A DNA stretch of 64,000 nt from Cotesia glomerata. Lineage: Eukaryota > Arthropoda > Insecta > Hymenoptera > Braconidae. Shown piece after piece: positions 1 to 11,383 of the stretch. Made by a program: the position numbers and the translations under genes. The number at the start of each line of letters is the position of its first letter. Within the stretch, counting starts at the first letter, position 1. Below the pieces are notes generated by a model. That model ran no database searches, was not told the origin of the DNA, and saw only the letters and a list, made by a program, of their open reading frames with translations. Location: positions 13,578,001-13,642,000 of the forward strand of contig NC_058158.1 of the NCBI RefSeq assembly GCF_020080835.1, read 5' to 3'.

Positions 1-419
1 GGTTTTAGACATAATTTTGAATGTAACACAAAATGTTTTTACTTTTTTAAAAAAGTTCAATCCTTATAGCTAACAAGATTTTATTTTCTCTTAACAAATC
101 GGGTGGGCATTCGACAAGTTATCGATAAGTCAATTTTTTTTTATCCTCAATAATAGATAACTAGCTGATCCGTGTGAATATTTCACATAATATCGTGATC
201 AAATAACAATTAGTCATATAATATGAAAATAAGGCTGATATTAATTAGAAACGTTATAAATGAAACATCTTTTATTTATAAATGTTCAAACTTAATTATT
301 TTCACATAGTAATACATGCATTCATTTTTTAATCATAATATTGAGTAAAATATTATATTAATTCAATTAAATATTTACATTCCTTTGTGGATGAACTTAG
401 TAAATCAGGCTTTCTCCAT
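1..419. other. AT-rich stretch, no gene seen
   Basis: Low-GC DNA with short homopolymer runs. No long open frame, splice pattern or repeat boundary could be supported on either strand. Confidence 0.5.
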
Positions 420-436
420 GTAGGAGTCCCCAGAGT

Positions 437-690
437 TGAACGATGGGGCCAAGCTTGCGCCAACACTGGGACGTCAGGCTTGGCGTCCCAGACTTGGGCC
501 AAGACTGGGTAACTTAGCCTTGGCCGTTCCTTTGGTGAAACAGACTTGGGCCAAGGCTGGGTTAACTAGCCTCGGCCATCCAATGGCGCGCCAGTCTTGG
601 CCCAAGACTGGCTCACCTAGCTCTGGCCATTTGATGGTACGCTAGACTTGGTCCAAGGATGGGTAACCTAGTCTTGGCCATTCAATGGAA
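437..690. repeat. 51-52 bp GC-rich tandem repeat
   Basis: About four degenerate units recur with starts near 489, 541, 592 and 643. Each contains a CTTGGGCCAAG-like near-palindrome followed by a TTGGCC motif. The block is far more GC-rich than the surrounding DNA. The short open frame across it is a by-product of the repeat. Confidence 0.75.
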
Positions 691-1127
691 AATCCAAAGT
701 TAAATAATCATTAAGTAATATAATTTTTAACAGTAAATATTTTTTATTTAACGAATATTTGTTAGAAAATGCTAAAAAATTGAAAATTTATTATTTATTC
801 AAAATAATTGCATATCGTCAAAATTGATATAGTTTAAAAAAATTAAAATATAATAATTTACGGTTGAATGTTCAATATTGATGATTTTAAACAATAAAAT
901 TTATAATAAGATATTAAAAATGTACAGAACGATTTACAAAGTCTAAAGTAACATAAGAACTTGACTCTTGCATTTTTTTTTCCTAGTAAACATTTGTAAA
1001 AAATAGTTCATTTTCATCAAAACACAATACTAAATATCATAAATTATATAAATAATAAACTGTCACACTTCGTCACCTTATTGATTTAGTTTATGAGAAT
1101 GATGAGGTGTATTTCAACATATCGGTC

Positions 1128-1230
1128 GTACGGTGAAGGGGTTATAGTTATCGGTCTGGCAAGCGCGCGGCTCAGGTTCGAATCTTGGTTAGGATGGATG
1201 CGAATTTCACTATTTCTATAATTTGCGAAA
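1128..1230 (+). repeat. tRNA-like sequence with B box, possible SINE relic
   Basis: GGTTCGAATCT at 1175-1185 fits a Pol III B box. A weak A-box-like stretch lies about 30 bases upstream. No full cloverleaf with a credible anticodon can be folded, so this is more likely a relic of a tRNA-derived SINE than a tRNA gene. Confidence 0.35.
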
Positions 1231-1302
1231 ATTAGGTTTAAATTAAGATTAAGCGGTCTGAATTTGCGTTAGCTCTAAATCAGAAATAAAATTTTTGAAA
1301 AT

Positions 1303-1465
1303 TAACTTTGGCCCAGCCATGGCAACCAAGCTTGGCCCAGTCATGGCAACCAACTGTGGCCCCATGTTATCATTCCAGACTTCCACCAAAGCTAGGCCAA
1401 CTCTGGCTTACAAGCTTGGGCCAGAGTTTAACAGAGTTGGACCAAGCCTGGGCCCGTTGTTCTTT
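1303..1465. repeat. GC-rich array, inverted partner of the 437-690 array
   Basis: Contains repeated GGCCCAG and GGCAACCAA motifs (1310-1355), then CTAGGCCAACTCTGG, CTTGGGCCAGAG and CCAAGCCTGGGCCC. Overlapping open frames of 80 and 83 codons exist here in two frames, which is typical of repetitive GC-rich DNA and not of a gene. Confidence 0.55.
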
Positions 1466-2429
1466 CCTATATGGGTCGGTACTCATGTGTTGGGACACTT
1501 ACTTCACTCGTCAAACCTACCTTCTTATAGTCTATAACCCTATCCACTCAGTTACATAATATACTATTATTTGAATTGCAAGCAAATGTAACAACATTCT
1601 CTGAAAGATAAGGCCATCTGCAGTTTTTTAACATAGTTTTATATCTTATCAAAAGATGGCAATTTATTTTATGAATAATTTTTATCAAAAAAATTTTTTT
1701 CATTCTTCTGCATATTTTTCGTTGAAAGAAGGTACTATGTACTTTAACAATTTATAACATATTAATTGAATTCTTATTATTGCTTAATAATTAAAAACAG
1801 TCTGACCGTAACAGAAAAAAAAACCCATTTTACCAATGAAATATATGATGATAGTGGAATTATGTAATAAATGTAAATTTAAAGATAAAACTTCGAAAAT
1901 AAAATTTTGTGTTATTAAGTACTGTATCAACAATAGCAATGTAAACACAAAAGCCTCATTCCACCAATAAATAAAAAAAAAAATCATCAGCATGAAGAAC
2001 TTCCTGGTTATATTTCAGGTAAAATTAATTACTTGATTAAGTGCCAGGTGATGGCGTTCAATCCAATTAAATCTCTTGCTGTGTCCACTGAGTGTGTGAC
2101 AACGCAAAGTACACAAATATTTATGCATATATTCATGGTCTATCCTGTAGGATATATCTTTTTCCTTAGACCTTGTGATCGCCAAACAAACTTATTTTTT
2201 TTTATTTTTTGTTATCAAGCCATAATTATAATACTGAATATTAAACACATTGAAATAAACTTTTAATGGGCTCAGCTCATGTTACTTGATAACAACATTT
2301 CATTAATGCAAGATTCATTGGTGTGATAAATTTTTTATAATAATTTTCAGGGACCGTACCTTAGAAAATATAAATTTAAAATGATGAAGTGTAAAAGAAT
2401 AAAAAAGAAAATGATTTTTCCCGTGAGAG
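1466..2429. other. AT-rich stretch, no gene seen
   Basis: No supported feature. TATTTCAG followed by GTAAAA near 2012-2024 resembles fused splice sites, but it is weak and unsupported by context. Confidence 0.4.
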
Positions 2430-2720
2430 AAAACGAGTTGTAAAAAGGGGTAAGCAACGTGACGTGCGCGTTCCACTAACAGAGGGGGATCGGTGGAGCG
2501 ATTTGTCCCGTCTGTTAATTAGTGAAAAAACGGAGTATGAATCTCGAGCGATCGTATATTACCGCGGGCGTAATGGATGGGATTACAGCTGCTGTGTTAA
2601 ATTAAACCGAGTGGCGGCAGCCGCGTGGTAGGGTACTCCCGTAGATATAACATAGAAGAGCCAGTAGTATAGTAGTAAAAGCAACTAATGTAGCAACGTG
2701 ATGCGCGCGCACTCACACCA
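2430..2720. other. GC-elevated single-copy island
   Basis: Normal-complexity sequence with several CpG-containing stretches (for example ACCGCGGGCG near 2560), unlike its flanks. No coding pattern is seen. It could be regulatory DNA or an untranslated exon; this is inference only. Confidence 0.2.
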
Positions 2721-2928
2721 TCCATGCTTTTTCTAACCAACTTTGAAATGCACATCCAATTTTTTCATATTATTACTAAAACTATCTCACTTTGTTCATT
2801 AAAATCAACTGTCTTTATACAAATTATGTTCTATCTAAAGTCTTCCTTAAATCATGTGTGCCTGATACATCATATTGTATGTAGGCTTGAATAATGCACG
2901 GCATTTTACATACGAAGATCTTGCCACT

Positions 2929-2952
2929 TGATGATGATGATGATGATGATGA
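2929..2952. repeat. TGA trinucleotide microsatellite
   Basis: About eight uninterrupted TGA units. Read on the minus strand it produces a run of serine codons in a short, non-credible open frame. Confidence 0.9.
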
Positions 2953-3879
2953 CACTTTGAGATTTTCTTCATTTCTTCTAATTAAACTTTCCACGGTCTG
3001 ATGCGAAATCCGGATGAAACTGTACTGATATGATACCGACACGAGCACACAACAAGGTAGCAACTGACTATAACTACTGACACATTAATACTGTCTGAGA
3101 CCGTGTTCATTCATTGCTGTGGAGAGATTGAAAATAAAATATATAATATATTAAGTGACCATGAGGCGTTTCATTGATCGAGCCAGATAAATAACATACA
3201 TGTTAATTGTCCAGCACCGGAAGGATTTATTTAATTGGGGTTATGAATATCGCGTGAAGTCATGTTAAAGCTTCCACGGAGTGATTAATTTTATTAGTTT
3301 ATGAATAGATATTAAACTTTTTCCGCTATCTGATAAATGAATGATTATTAAATAAATGTTTGAATTTAAATACACACAGTGCATAGATGTTAATTTTTAT
3401 CTTTAAAGTACATTGATAGGGTGATGCAAAAAATAAAGTGTTTTTATTTTTAGAATCTCGTGTTTTAAAAATGCTTGATTTTTTTTGTACTCCTAATAAT
3501 AATATAAATTTATTACGTTGGATATATTATTGAAGCTTTGAAAAAAATTTTATTTTCTAATGTATGGTCAATAAATTTATTAGCCTATAGAAAAAGTATA
3601 ATATGAATGTACTTATTGTTCGGGAAAGTATGTTAACTCGATTAATTTGTCAAAGGACGTAAATTTTTTAAAGGACTGGACAAAATAATACAAATGGTGG
3701 CCATATAAGTGTGTATGATGTTTGATAGTCGGAGCTGACCGAGGAAATAAAATTAAATGAGGAAATATAATGGAGAAGGAGGAAAAGAGCGCATGTCTTT
3801 GTGTGGGAGTTTGAGAGAGAAAGTCGAAGAAAAGAAAAGAGTCGGTGGAAGCAAGAAAAGATAGATTACTCCGCCATTC
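2953..3879. other. AT-rich stretch, no gene seen
   Basis: Purine-rich on the plus strand near 3740-3860. No credible exon or repeat boundary. Confidence 0.4.
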
Positions 3880-4120
3880 TTGCAATTTCCCTGTCGTATC
3901 GAGACTCGTAAATTCTCGGTGAAATATGCGAAGGGGCGCCTGGTGCGGGCAGCACGCTGCTGCTCTTCTCTACTCGCCCAAGCTCCACTTCACCCTTCTA
4001 CCCAACCCCTTGATAGGGGTTAGTAGAAAAGGGGCTGTATCTACTGGGGAATACTACAAGACAACACCATACACTTTCAGAGGCGCGATACGAGAAGCAT
4101 ACTCTGAATTGGCTTCGTTT
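3880..4120. other. GC-elevated single-copy island
   Basis: Contains GGGGCGCCTGGTGCGGG near 3931 and pyrimidine-rich sequence to about 4010. An 81-codon plus-strand frame crosses it but lacks any recognisable protein feature. Nature unknown. Confidence 0.2.
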
Positions 4121-5229
4121 TACCTACATTTATACCTACCGTCTACTACTTTAATGATATTCATCTTTTAATTTTATTTGCACATTTTATGAAACAAATC
4201 AGTATCACTATTTTTTTCTCCTTTTATGTCTGTTCATAGTGTAATATATATGGCTTACTGTGAATAATTGCATTTTTTAAAATTTATCTACATAAAAAAT
4301 TTCTTGGTTCATGAAATTTTGCGTTATACAAAAAAATTTATTTGCAAGAAAATATTTACGAGGTATGAAATTACCTTGGGAGAAGCAAAAACTTTCTTAA
4401 TCCAAGAAAAAGTTCTTAGTTCCAGAAGACTTTTATTCCATCAAATATTCTCTTGGGTCGAATCAATTTTTTTTTCATGTTATAAAAGAAGACAGAAATA
4501 AATGATGATGAAATTATTTATCTACATTTATTTATTCAACATACCTTTGTCCAAAATTTTTTCTCACTGGGATCTATATATTTTTTTTTTTTTTGTTATC
4601 TAACATATATTTTTTTTTAATTGAATATAATTTAACTAAACAATGAATGTTCGAAGCTATAATCATTAGCATGATGTACAGTAATCAAAGGTGTATTTAA
4701 AAATCTTTTAAAAGATATGCAACACATTATTTTATTATGTGTGCAAACAAAGTGATTGATACTGAAAATTTCAGAAGAAGCTATACTACAATTTTCAAAT
4801 ACCTATTGAGCACAAAAATGATATAGACAGAATGAAAAATTAATTTTACTCAAAATTCAAAATCTTGAGTAAAGAAAATCATTTTTAAAAATTGCTGTTT
4901 TGAATTAAGTAGAAAAGTTGTTGAATTAATTAAATTTTCCTGTGTTTTTTCTGTTTAATTCAAGGCAAATGTATTTCATTTTTGTACCCATATATGGGTG
5001 CAAAGGGTGCTTGAAAATACAGACATACCTATTTTTCTATTTAAATAATTCTAGTATTTATAACCCAAACTGGTTAATTTAGATTTTCTAGAGTGAGTTA
5101 CTTCTATTAATTTATATTCAATTATGCTCTACATTCAGAGTTACTTAATCTTAATGTATACCTTGAATACAATTAAATGTTTACATTTCTCTACCTATTC
5201 TTTTGTATTTATTAGAATATTAATGTTTT
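4121..5229. other. AT-rich stretch, no gene seen
   Basis: Short homopolymer and AT dinucleotide runs only. Confidence 0.4.
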
Positions 5230-5231
5230 TA

Positions 5232-5527
5232 CACTGAAAGAAATTTTCTTTAAAAATTACTGTAAATTCATGGTAATCGTGGGACGGATGACACGACCTA
5301 ATCATTTGTCGGTAAGTGAGATCATTTTTAACCTTTTTTCAACAAATTTTACCGAAGTTTAACATAAATTTTGTTAGGTTTTCGGTAAATTTTATGGAGT
5401 CTACCATAAAATAAATGCATTTTTTCGTAAATTTTATTTAAAAAATGGTAATTAATAAAAGGACCGCATTTTGTCCCACGATTACAGTAAATTTAACGGT
5501 AATTTTTAAAGAAAATTTCTTTCCGTG
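5232..5527. mobile_element. MITE with ~55 bp terminal inverted repeats
   Basis: The left end begins CACTGAAAGAAATTTTC and the right end, read inverted, begins CACGGAAAGAAATTTTC. Similarity continues inward for about 55 bases to a shared ATCGTGGGAC. TA lies immediately outside both ends (5230-5231 and 5528-5529), the expected target duplication of Tc1/mariner-type insertion. No transposase is encoded, so it is non-autonomous. Confidence 0.85.
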
Positions 5528-5639
5528 TATAGTAATCAATTAAAAATAAAATTCTATGATGATAAAATATAAATTAATAATAACTTTTGTCACAAAGTTT
5601 AGCATTAAGTTTTTATTTCCTGAAAAGAAATAAACTATT

Positions 5640-6080
5640 TAGTCAGAAAAAATCGAGGTGAATTGGTGGCAGTGGTTAGTTATCATAATCTTATAAGCTT
5701 CGGGGGAGATGTAAAAGAAAAAATTGTGGGAAGATTGGTGAGTCAAGTGGCTTTTAGATACAAGAGGGTGATGGTATGTTTGGGAAGGCAGAGCCAGCAG
5801 AAGAGGGATGGGAAAAGTCTGCAGTGGCAGATAAGGGCAGAATGTAGCAGAAGAACCCAAAGGAAGGGCAAAATGTCGCCTAAGGGTTGTAAGAGTGAGA
5901 AAATTATAAGAAAGATGCAAAAAGAAATAAGGTTTTGCGAAGATGTAGTGGTGGTTATATCTCTACAGCTGCCACAACTGCAATTCGACAATATATTTAA
6001 TTTCGTAAAAGAAAGAAAGACGAAAAGAAGCATAACAGAAATAAACGAGTTGAGAGTTGAGATAAAATAAGGACAGAGAG
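5640..6080. other. Purine-rich stretch with chance open frame
   Basis: A 135-codon plus-strand frame (5663-6070) is open mainly because the strand is rich in GA and poor in T, so stop codons are rare. Two minus-strand frames are open across the same DNA. The product is Lys/Arg/Gln-rich with no domain I recognise. I do not call a gene here. Confidence 0.3.
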
Positions 6081-6500
6081 GTAGAGCTAGGTGAATCCAG
6101 AAGCTACGGGAATCCAGAATGGAGGACGAGAAGGAATTGTCGTTTAATCTAGCCGCGATTCTATCTATCTGGAATTTATCATTCGATAAATTGCGCTGCT
6201 ATATATATCAAGTACTTCCTGCCGAACCGTCAATATCCGAAAGCTGCGCTTCCGAGTATTCGCCGTAGTCTACTCTTCCAATTGAATTTACTGCACCGAC
6301 TATAATCAAAGATCTCATTCAAGTACACCCTGATATAAAAAAGTTGCAAGATTTATCATCTATTTGGTGTAGCGCCATTCAAACGCTTAAAATCTTATCG
6401 TTTTGTCTCTGACCGTCCACGTAAATTTTTTTATTTTTTAAGTGAATAAACTTTTATAAATATTTTTACAAATCCATTTATCTTTAGAAACTGCTAACAA
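6081..6500. other. Mixed-composition stretch, no gene seen
   Basis: 6100-6310 is somewhat GC-richer, with several CpGs, and becomes AT-rich towards the element starting at 6501. Confidence 0.3.
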
Positions 6501-7481
6501 CCCGAGTAAAAATGAAATTATTATTTTTTACAGAAAAATAATAAATTTCGTTCGACCGCCGCACCACCGCCGCACCATACCGCCGCACCACAGATGCACT
6601 ACCGCCGTTTGGCGGACTATTACGCCGCAAGCTAAAACTTTACTCTTCTTAGCATCGCCGCACCACCGCTGCACCACCGCCGCACCAATACTAAATCATA
6701 CCTACAATTTCACAAAAAATGGTATCATAATTAATTTATCACGCAATAATTAATTAATAAATAATGCGACTAGAAATCTTAATGTAAGACCTATTGTAAG
6801 ACCTAATGTAAGACCTATTGATCAACCTCCTTTTAATTGAATGCCTAATATTCAAAAAAAAAAAAATTCTTAAATCAGGCCAAAGCACCGCGAAATTATT
6901 GATTTTTTTAGTCGTATTGTTGATGTAGATTTTTAATTTCGTCCTTGGGTTGCACATAAGCGGTACGCCTATCGAAATACTCTGAAAGAATTTTAAAAAT
7001 TGAACTGTGATGGGATTCGAACCTGGATCGTCTGCATGGAAGTCTCGAACATTGCCAACTGCGCTGCAAGCCATAGTTAACTAAAAAAATTTAGTTAAGC
7101 TATTTGAGTGATCAACAAATATTTTATTTCAATGTATATACCATCAAACAGCGGTATGGTGCGGCGGTGGTGCAGCGGTGATGCCGCGGTCGAACGAAAT
7201 TTATTATTTTTTCGTAAAAATTAATAATTTTATTTTTACCCGGGGCGCGTCACAGCTGTGGTGCGGCGTTGGTGCGGTGAATAGAAATTTATTTACTTGT
7301 CACGGCACTGGTGCGGCGGTAGTGCGGCGAATAGATAAATTCTTTACTTGTCACGGCGGTGATGCGGCACTTGTAAAATAATCAAAATTGTCACGGCTGT
7401 AGTGCAGCGGTGGTGCGGCGCTTAAAAAGCCGTGCAGCGGTGTTGCGGCGGTGGTGCGGCGGAATTCTGTTTTTACTCGGG
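6501..7481. mobile_element. Inverted-repeat element with GGTGCGGCG arrays
   Basis: It starts CCCGAGTAAAAA and ends with the inverse, TTTTTACTCGGG. Behind the left end, a ~35 bp AT-rich block ending ATAAATTTCGTTCGACCG leads into repeated GCCGCACCACC units (6557-6690). The same block and units recur inverted at 7150-7235, with further GGTGCGGCGG units to 7465. No transposase frame is visible. It encloses a SINE at 6775-7080. No target duplication was recognised. Elements with arrays of subterminal motifs usually offer multiple transposase binding sites, but that role is inferred. Confidence 0.7.
6775..7080 (-). mobile_element. tRNA-derived SINE, minus strand
   Basis: On the minus strand a tRNA-like head begins near 7074. 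It has an A-box-like GCGCAGTTGGC around 7053-7065 and a perfect B box, GGTTCGAATCC, at 7013-7023. The anticodon-arm region CTTCCATGCAG recalls tRNA-Gly, but pairing is incomplete. About 200 bases of unrelated body follow, then a tail of three ~12 bp units containing AGGTCTTACA (about 6780-6822). Head, body and short tandem tail are the standard SINE layout. A 106-codon frame across it is incidental. Confidence 0.7.
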
Positions 7482-8379
7482 AAGAAATATTATCCACAGA
7501 CTTTCGTAAACAAATGAAAAAAAATAGCAAACTAACAAACCAGCAAAATGACGTATAACCGATCAATTTATGGGAGTATACATCGTGATCACGCCATATT
7601 AGCTCAAGCAATCAATCAATCCTGGCTTTTGTTCGATCACAATCAATACCAGTTAGTTATATCTTAATAGAAATCCGTTAAATAAGTTTAACAATATAAA
7701 GCATTTAAGCACTTGAAATATACAGCAAGATATAATAATAACACCTAATTCTTGTTCCCAGTTAAGGGTTACTCAGGTAATTGGTGGTTTATGAATCGTA
7801 TCCTTCAGCCAAACACTCCTTGGCTGTTTCTACTCTTACTACTTGCTATTTCACACCCGCATTTTCTTCATCGCTTTCTCTCTCTAACTCTCGGTCTTTT
7901 CTTTTCTCCCTCCTTTGATTCTCAAGTTAATGTTGCGTCCCTCACTCCATTAAAAGCCATGCCACTTGGCTCGTTTCACTTCCCACATTGTGGTTACGGC
8001 CATATACTTGCACTTACTTTCTACACTCTTTTTGTTATTATTTTTTTTTGTTTGCATTTAAAACAAGATATTTTTTGTTTTTTGTATTATGTATGCAAAA
8101 TATTATTTTACACGTTATAGCAAAAATTTATTATGTTTTTAAAAATCCAACATTTTTGTTCTTTAAAATATGGTTAAACTTAAGAGCTTGATGTTTTTAT
8201 ACAGTGTATAGTATGTATTGAGTTTGATATTTATGAGCGGAAATAAAACAAAAAGTCGCATCATATCTGCAGGACAATTGGAATATGTCGGAACAAAACA
8301 AACAGGACGTAGGACATAGGACATAGGTATCAAATGCAAAAGTAGTAGCAGTCGATATTAAGATAAATCACATGCAATC
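7482..8379. other. Pyrimidine-rich and AT-rich stretch, no gene seen
   Basis: 7790-7940 is rich in C and T on the plus strand and gives a 122-codon frame (7752-8120) without recognisable protein features. The rest is AT-rich. Confidence 0.35.
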
Positions 8380-8935
8380 AGTCAGTGTCTCTCGAGTGGT
8401 AGTGTTGAATCTTGACAGAAAAGGTCAACGAACCCATGATAATCTGTCGCGTCGACCTGAATTCATTCTTGGTGATCTAGTTTGGACGTGATGACAGTTA
8501 TGCATTTCACATAGCGGGACGAGCTGACTGTTCATTCGGGGTAGTACCATTTGTCATGGACATTTCCCTCACACTCATCTACTCCTATCCCTCTCATTTG
8601 GTTTCATCGTTTTACCATTCCTCAACGCGCTTTACCCCATCATTACACTGGTCACTGTAATATTATAGCTTCACATATCTTCTACATATGAAGCTATAAT
8701 ATAATAACCATTAGCCCTGAGGTTCACTTGTGACTGTACTATGCGTAATACACTGTCACACCAGTATGTATAGTATGTATACTATCCCTGGTAAGATAAG
8801 ATATTCCTTGACTCTTGCTTACACGCCCCAACTTGACAGTGTCTCACGTACTCCAATATAACTACCCATAGCTACCTACGTACCGAGTAGTGATTATAAT
8901 GGTGTTTCTCCTTGTTAGCTGGATCAACATTACGT
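8380..8935. other. GC-elevated single-copy island with small hairpin
   Basis: Normal-complexity sequence. A short inverted repeat, ATTATAGCTTCA against TGAAGCTATAAT, lies at about 8663-8702. It is shorter and more AT-rich than a convincing microRNA precursor. No coding signal. Confidence 0.2.
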
Positions 8936-11383
8936 AGCAGACCAGTATAATAACTCTACTAGTAGAATAATAACGTTATTATGATACTTTCTATTATAAA
9001 CTAATATAAATATCTTCTTGAAATTTATGGCTGCTTTTAATGTAAGATAAACATATTGAAAATAATTATGCAAATATAATATAGATGTATACTAATCGAG
9101 AATTTTTAATCTACATGACAACTTTTAAAATGAATTTTGCGTAGATATAAAAATTACCTTGATTTAAGAGAAATATTTTTGTTGTAAAACAATTATTTTA
9201 AAGACAATCGGGTGTCGTGATTCCAGGTTTTTTATTTGCAAATTAAAAACATTTCCGTTTATTTGTAGGAACTTAACATTTTATCTCAAAAATACTTTTC
9301 GCTATTAAAAATAGCAGAAACGAACCCGGAATTACATAAGAACTTTACTAAATATTATTTCTTTAGAAGGCAGCCATTTATAAGTTTAATGCTATAGTAT
9401 TTCACATGATATTCTCTGATGAAATAATATAAAGTATCTAAAAATCTTGATCAAATGTAAAAATTTATTGCATCAAGTATTTATGATAATTTGAATTAAG
9501 AAAAAATTACTTCCACTAAAAATAGAATTTCAAGAACAATTTTTATTTCGGGCAACACAACGTCAGTCTTCCTTCAGGCACCTGAAAATTTTCTTGAGCC
9601 AAGAACTTTGTTCTCCAGTCAAGAAATTTTTCTTTCTGTGTAAGATTTTTCTTCGACACATTAGAGGTTTACACTCACATACACGCCGACAGATATCCTC
9701 GTAGGAATATTAATAACTAGTTCCTAGGACCTTAAAAATCTGAAGATCAGATTAGAACTTGATTTTCGAAAATTGGCATGGAACCAATGACTCCCCGATT
9801 TTTTTTTTTTTTTTAATCATTCATTTGTAAAGCGAGAGCTTAAAAGTTTAGAAAAAGTAATCGTAGATGTGAAAAAAAATTTATTACGATGCACAATGAC
9901 GATAAAAATTACTGTTAGAAAAGTTAGAAAAAAAAATTTTTTTTGTTTTTTTAATTAAAAAATTTTTTTTTCTTTTAAATTGTAGGAAATGACGTTAAAA
10001 TATATTTTAGGAAGCTGAAAGAGCTTTTTGGAAAAAAAAAAATTTCTTACGAAATTTTGGGGGACCCCATTTTGCCACCCCTACCCCATTTTGCCCCCCC
10101 CTCTCCCCTAAATTATATTTTTGAGCTCGGAAAGCTTAAAAAATAAGTGAATTGTTGAGCACTTAGTTATGGAGGTAGCGGGAAGTTGCAGGGATGGCCT
10201 TTAGGGTCAACCGTTTTCCTAATTTTTTTATTTAATTTATTAATGAAAGAATTTTTAATTTTAATTATTTTAAATTGAACTTCTTATGCATAACAGTTTT
10301 TATTTATTGGTCTCGGAACTAAGCATATTTAATTTATGAAAGTGAATTGAAAAAAAAATTGGTATTCAGGAAAATGTCGTAAAATCGGAAAGAAAGCGGA
10401 AAGGGTAGTAAAAAAAATTTACAAAGCTCATTCAGCATCGATTTAGTGTCGGGATGTAAACATCATGTGTTGGTTTTATGGTCTTATAGCGTGACAGCCG
10501 CTTGAAGAAACTAATAGTCAGCAAAAACTCTGGTTTTATTACGGGTGCTATTTACAACTGTCCTTGACATTTTTAATCTGTACAGTAGGTCTCTAAAAGA
10601 AATTAAGGTATTTTCTAGTTATTTTTTTTTTTTTTTAAAAGAAAAAAAAACATCCTCATTTACCGGACATGTTTTTTATTTTATTACTTACTGTCGACCA
10701 AAAAAGAGAAAAAATTTTTCCAGAAGAAACATATGTTTTTGTATGTCTTTTATGTCACCTAGTCAAATAACTAAATGAATAGATGTAAAGTAATATATAG
10801 TAGGCTAAAATAAGCTAAATGCATACGTTATCATAAAACGAAACAAACCTGAATACTTGGAAATTGTTTTAATGAATGGGGAAGTTTATGTATGATTGTA
10901 TGATACACATTAGATTTTCTACTTGAGAGAATAATTAAAATTTATGTAGTAAATGATTAATTATACAGTAAATTAAATTACAGTGCACTTAAACAATAAA
11001 TCATGGTTATTTGATATTTATTAGTTTCAGTATATAATGTAGATATTATTTATATACACTGTGTGTAATTAAATCGCAATTAGTAATCCATTCAAAGTAG
11101 CTTATAGTACGGAAGCAATCAAGCTCAATAATTTCTGTGGGTAAATTCAATAAACGGATTATCTTTGTTTTAAGTATACAATAATTATTTTTTTTTATTA
11201 CGCTATATTACGTATGTTCCGTGAGTTACAACTAATAATTTATGTATTCTCATGAAAAACGGAGCATACAGGAAAACCGGGTCTTTTCTTTTCGCATCAT
11301 TTTTTTGCGTTTATTCGTACAAAATATGAATAAGTAATACCTATTATCTTTATATTTTCTCATCAAGCTATCGATGAAATATA
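8936..11383. other. AT-rich stretch with repeat fragments
   Basis: No gene seen. About 9580-9650 resembles the right end of the CTTGAATCAAG-type MITEs (TTGAGCCAAGAAC to TTTCTTTCTGTG). Poly-A/T tracts are frequent from 9800 to 10060. CCCCATTTTGCC occurs twice near 10070-10100. Confidence 0.35.
10100..10225 (-). repeat. Fragment of the GGGAAGTT interspersed repeat
   Basis: GCGGGAAGTTGCAGGGATGG at about 10178, followed by GGTCAACCGTTTTCCTAA, matches one end of the repeats at 51920-52796 and 54118-55006. The other end is missing, so this is a truncated copy. Confidence 0.65.

Larger units (their letters stand above)
420..1466. mobile_element. Candidate element with GC-rich arrays at both ends
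   Basis: A GC-rich array at about 420-690 and another at about 1303-1465 enclose AT-rich DNA. Motifs in the right array, read on the minus strand, resemble those in the left one (for example CTGGGCCAAGCTTGG against TTGGGCCAAGACTGG), so the two arrays are inverted relative to each other. This is how a DNA transposon with subterminal repeats looks. I could not define exact ends or a target-site duplication, so element status is inference. Confidence 0.4.

Noticed and set aside
1128..1230. Functional tRNA gene
   Set aside because: The B box is good, but acceptor and anticodon stems do not pair.
2824..3063. Minus-strand frame with a serine run
   Set aside because: The serines come from a TGA trinucleotide microsatellite.
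5663..6070. 135-codon plus-strand open frame
   Set aside because: The strand is GA-rich and stop-poor, two antisense frames are also open, and the product has no domain or splice context.
7752..8120. 122-codon plus-strand frame
   Set aside because: Produced by a pyrimidine-rich stretch; the product is Phe/Leu-rich with no signal peptide pattern or family.
8655..8710. Possible microRNA hairpin
   Set aside because: The stem is only about 12 clean pairs and AT-rich; nothing shows Drosha/Dicer-type geometry.
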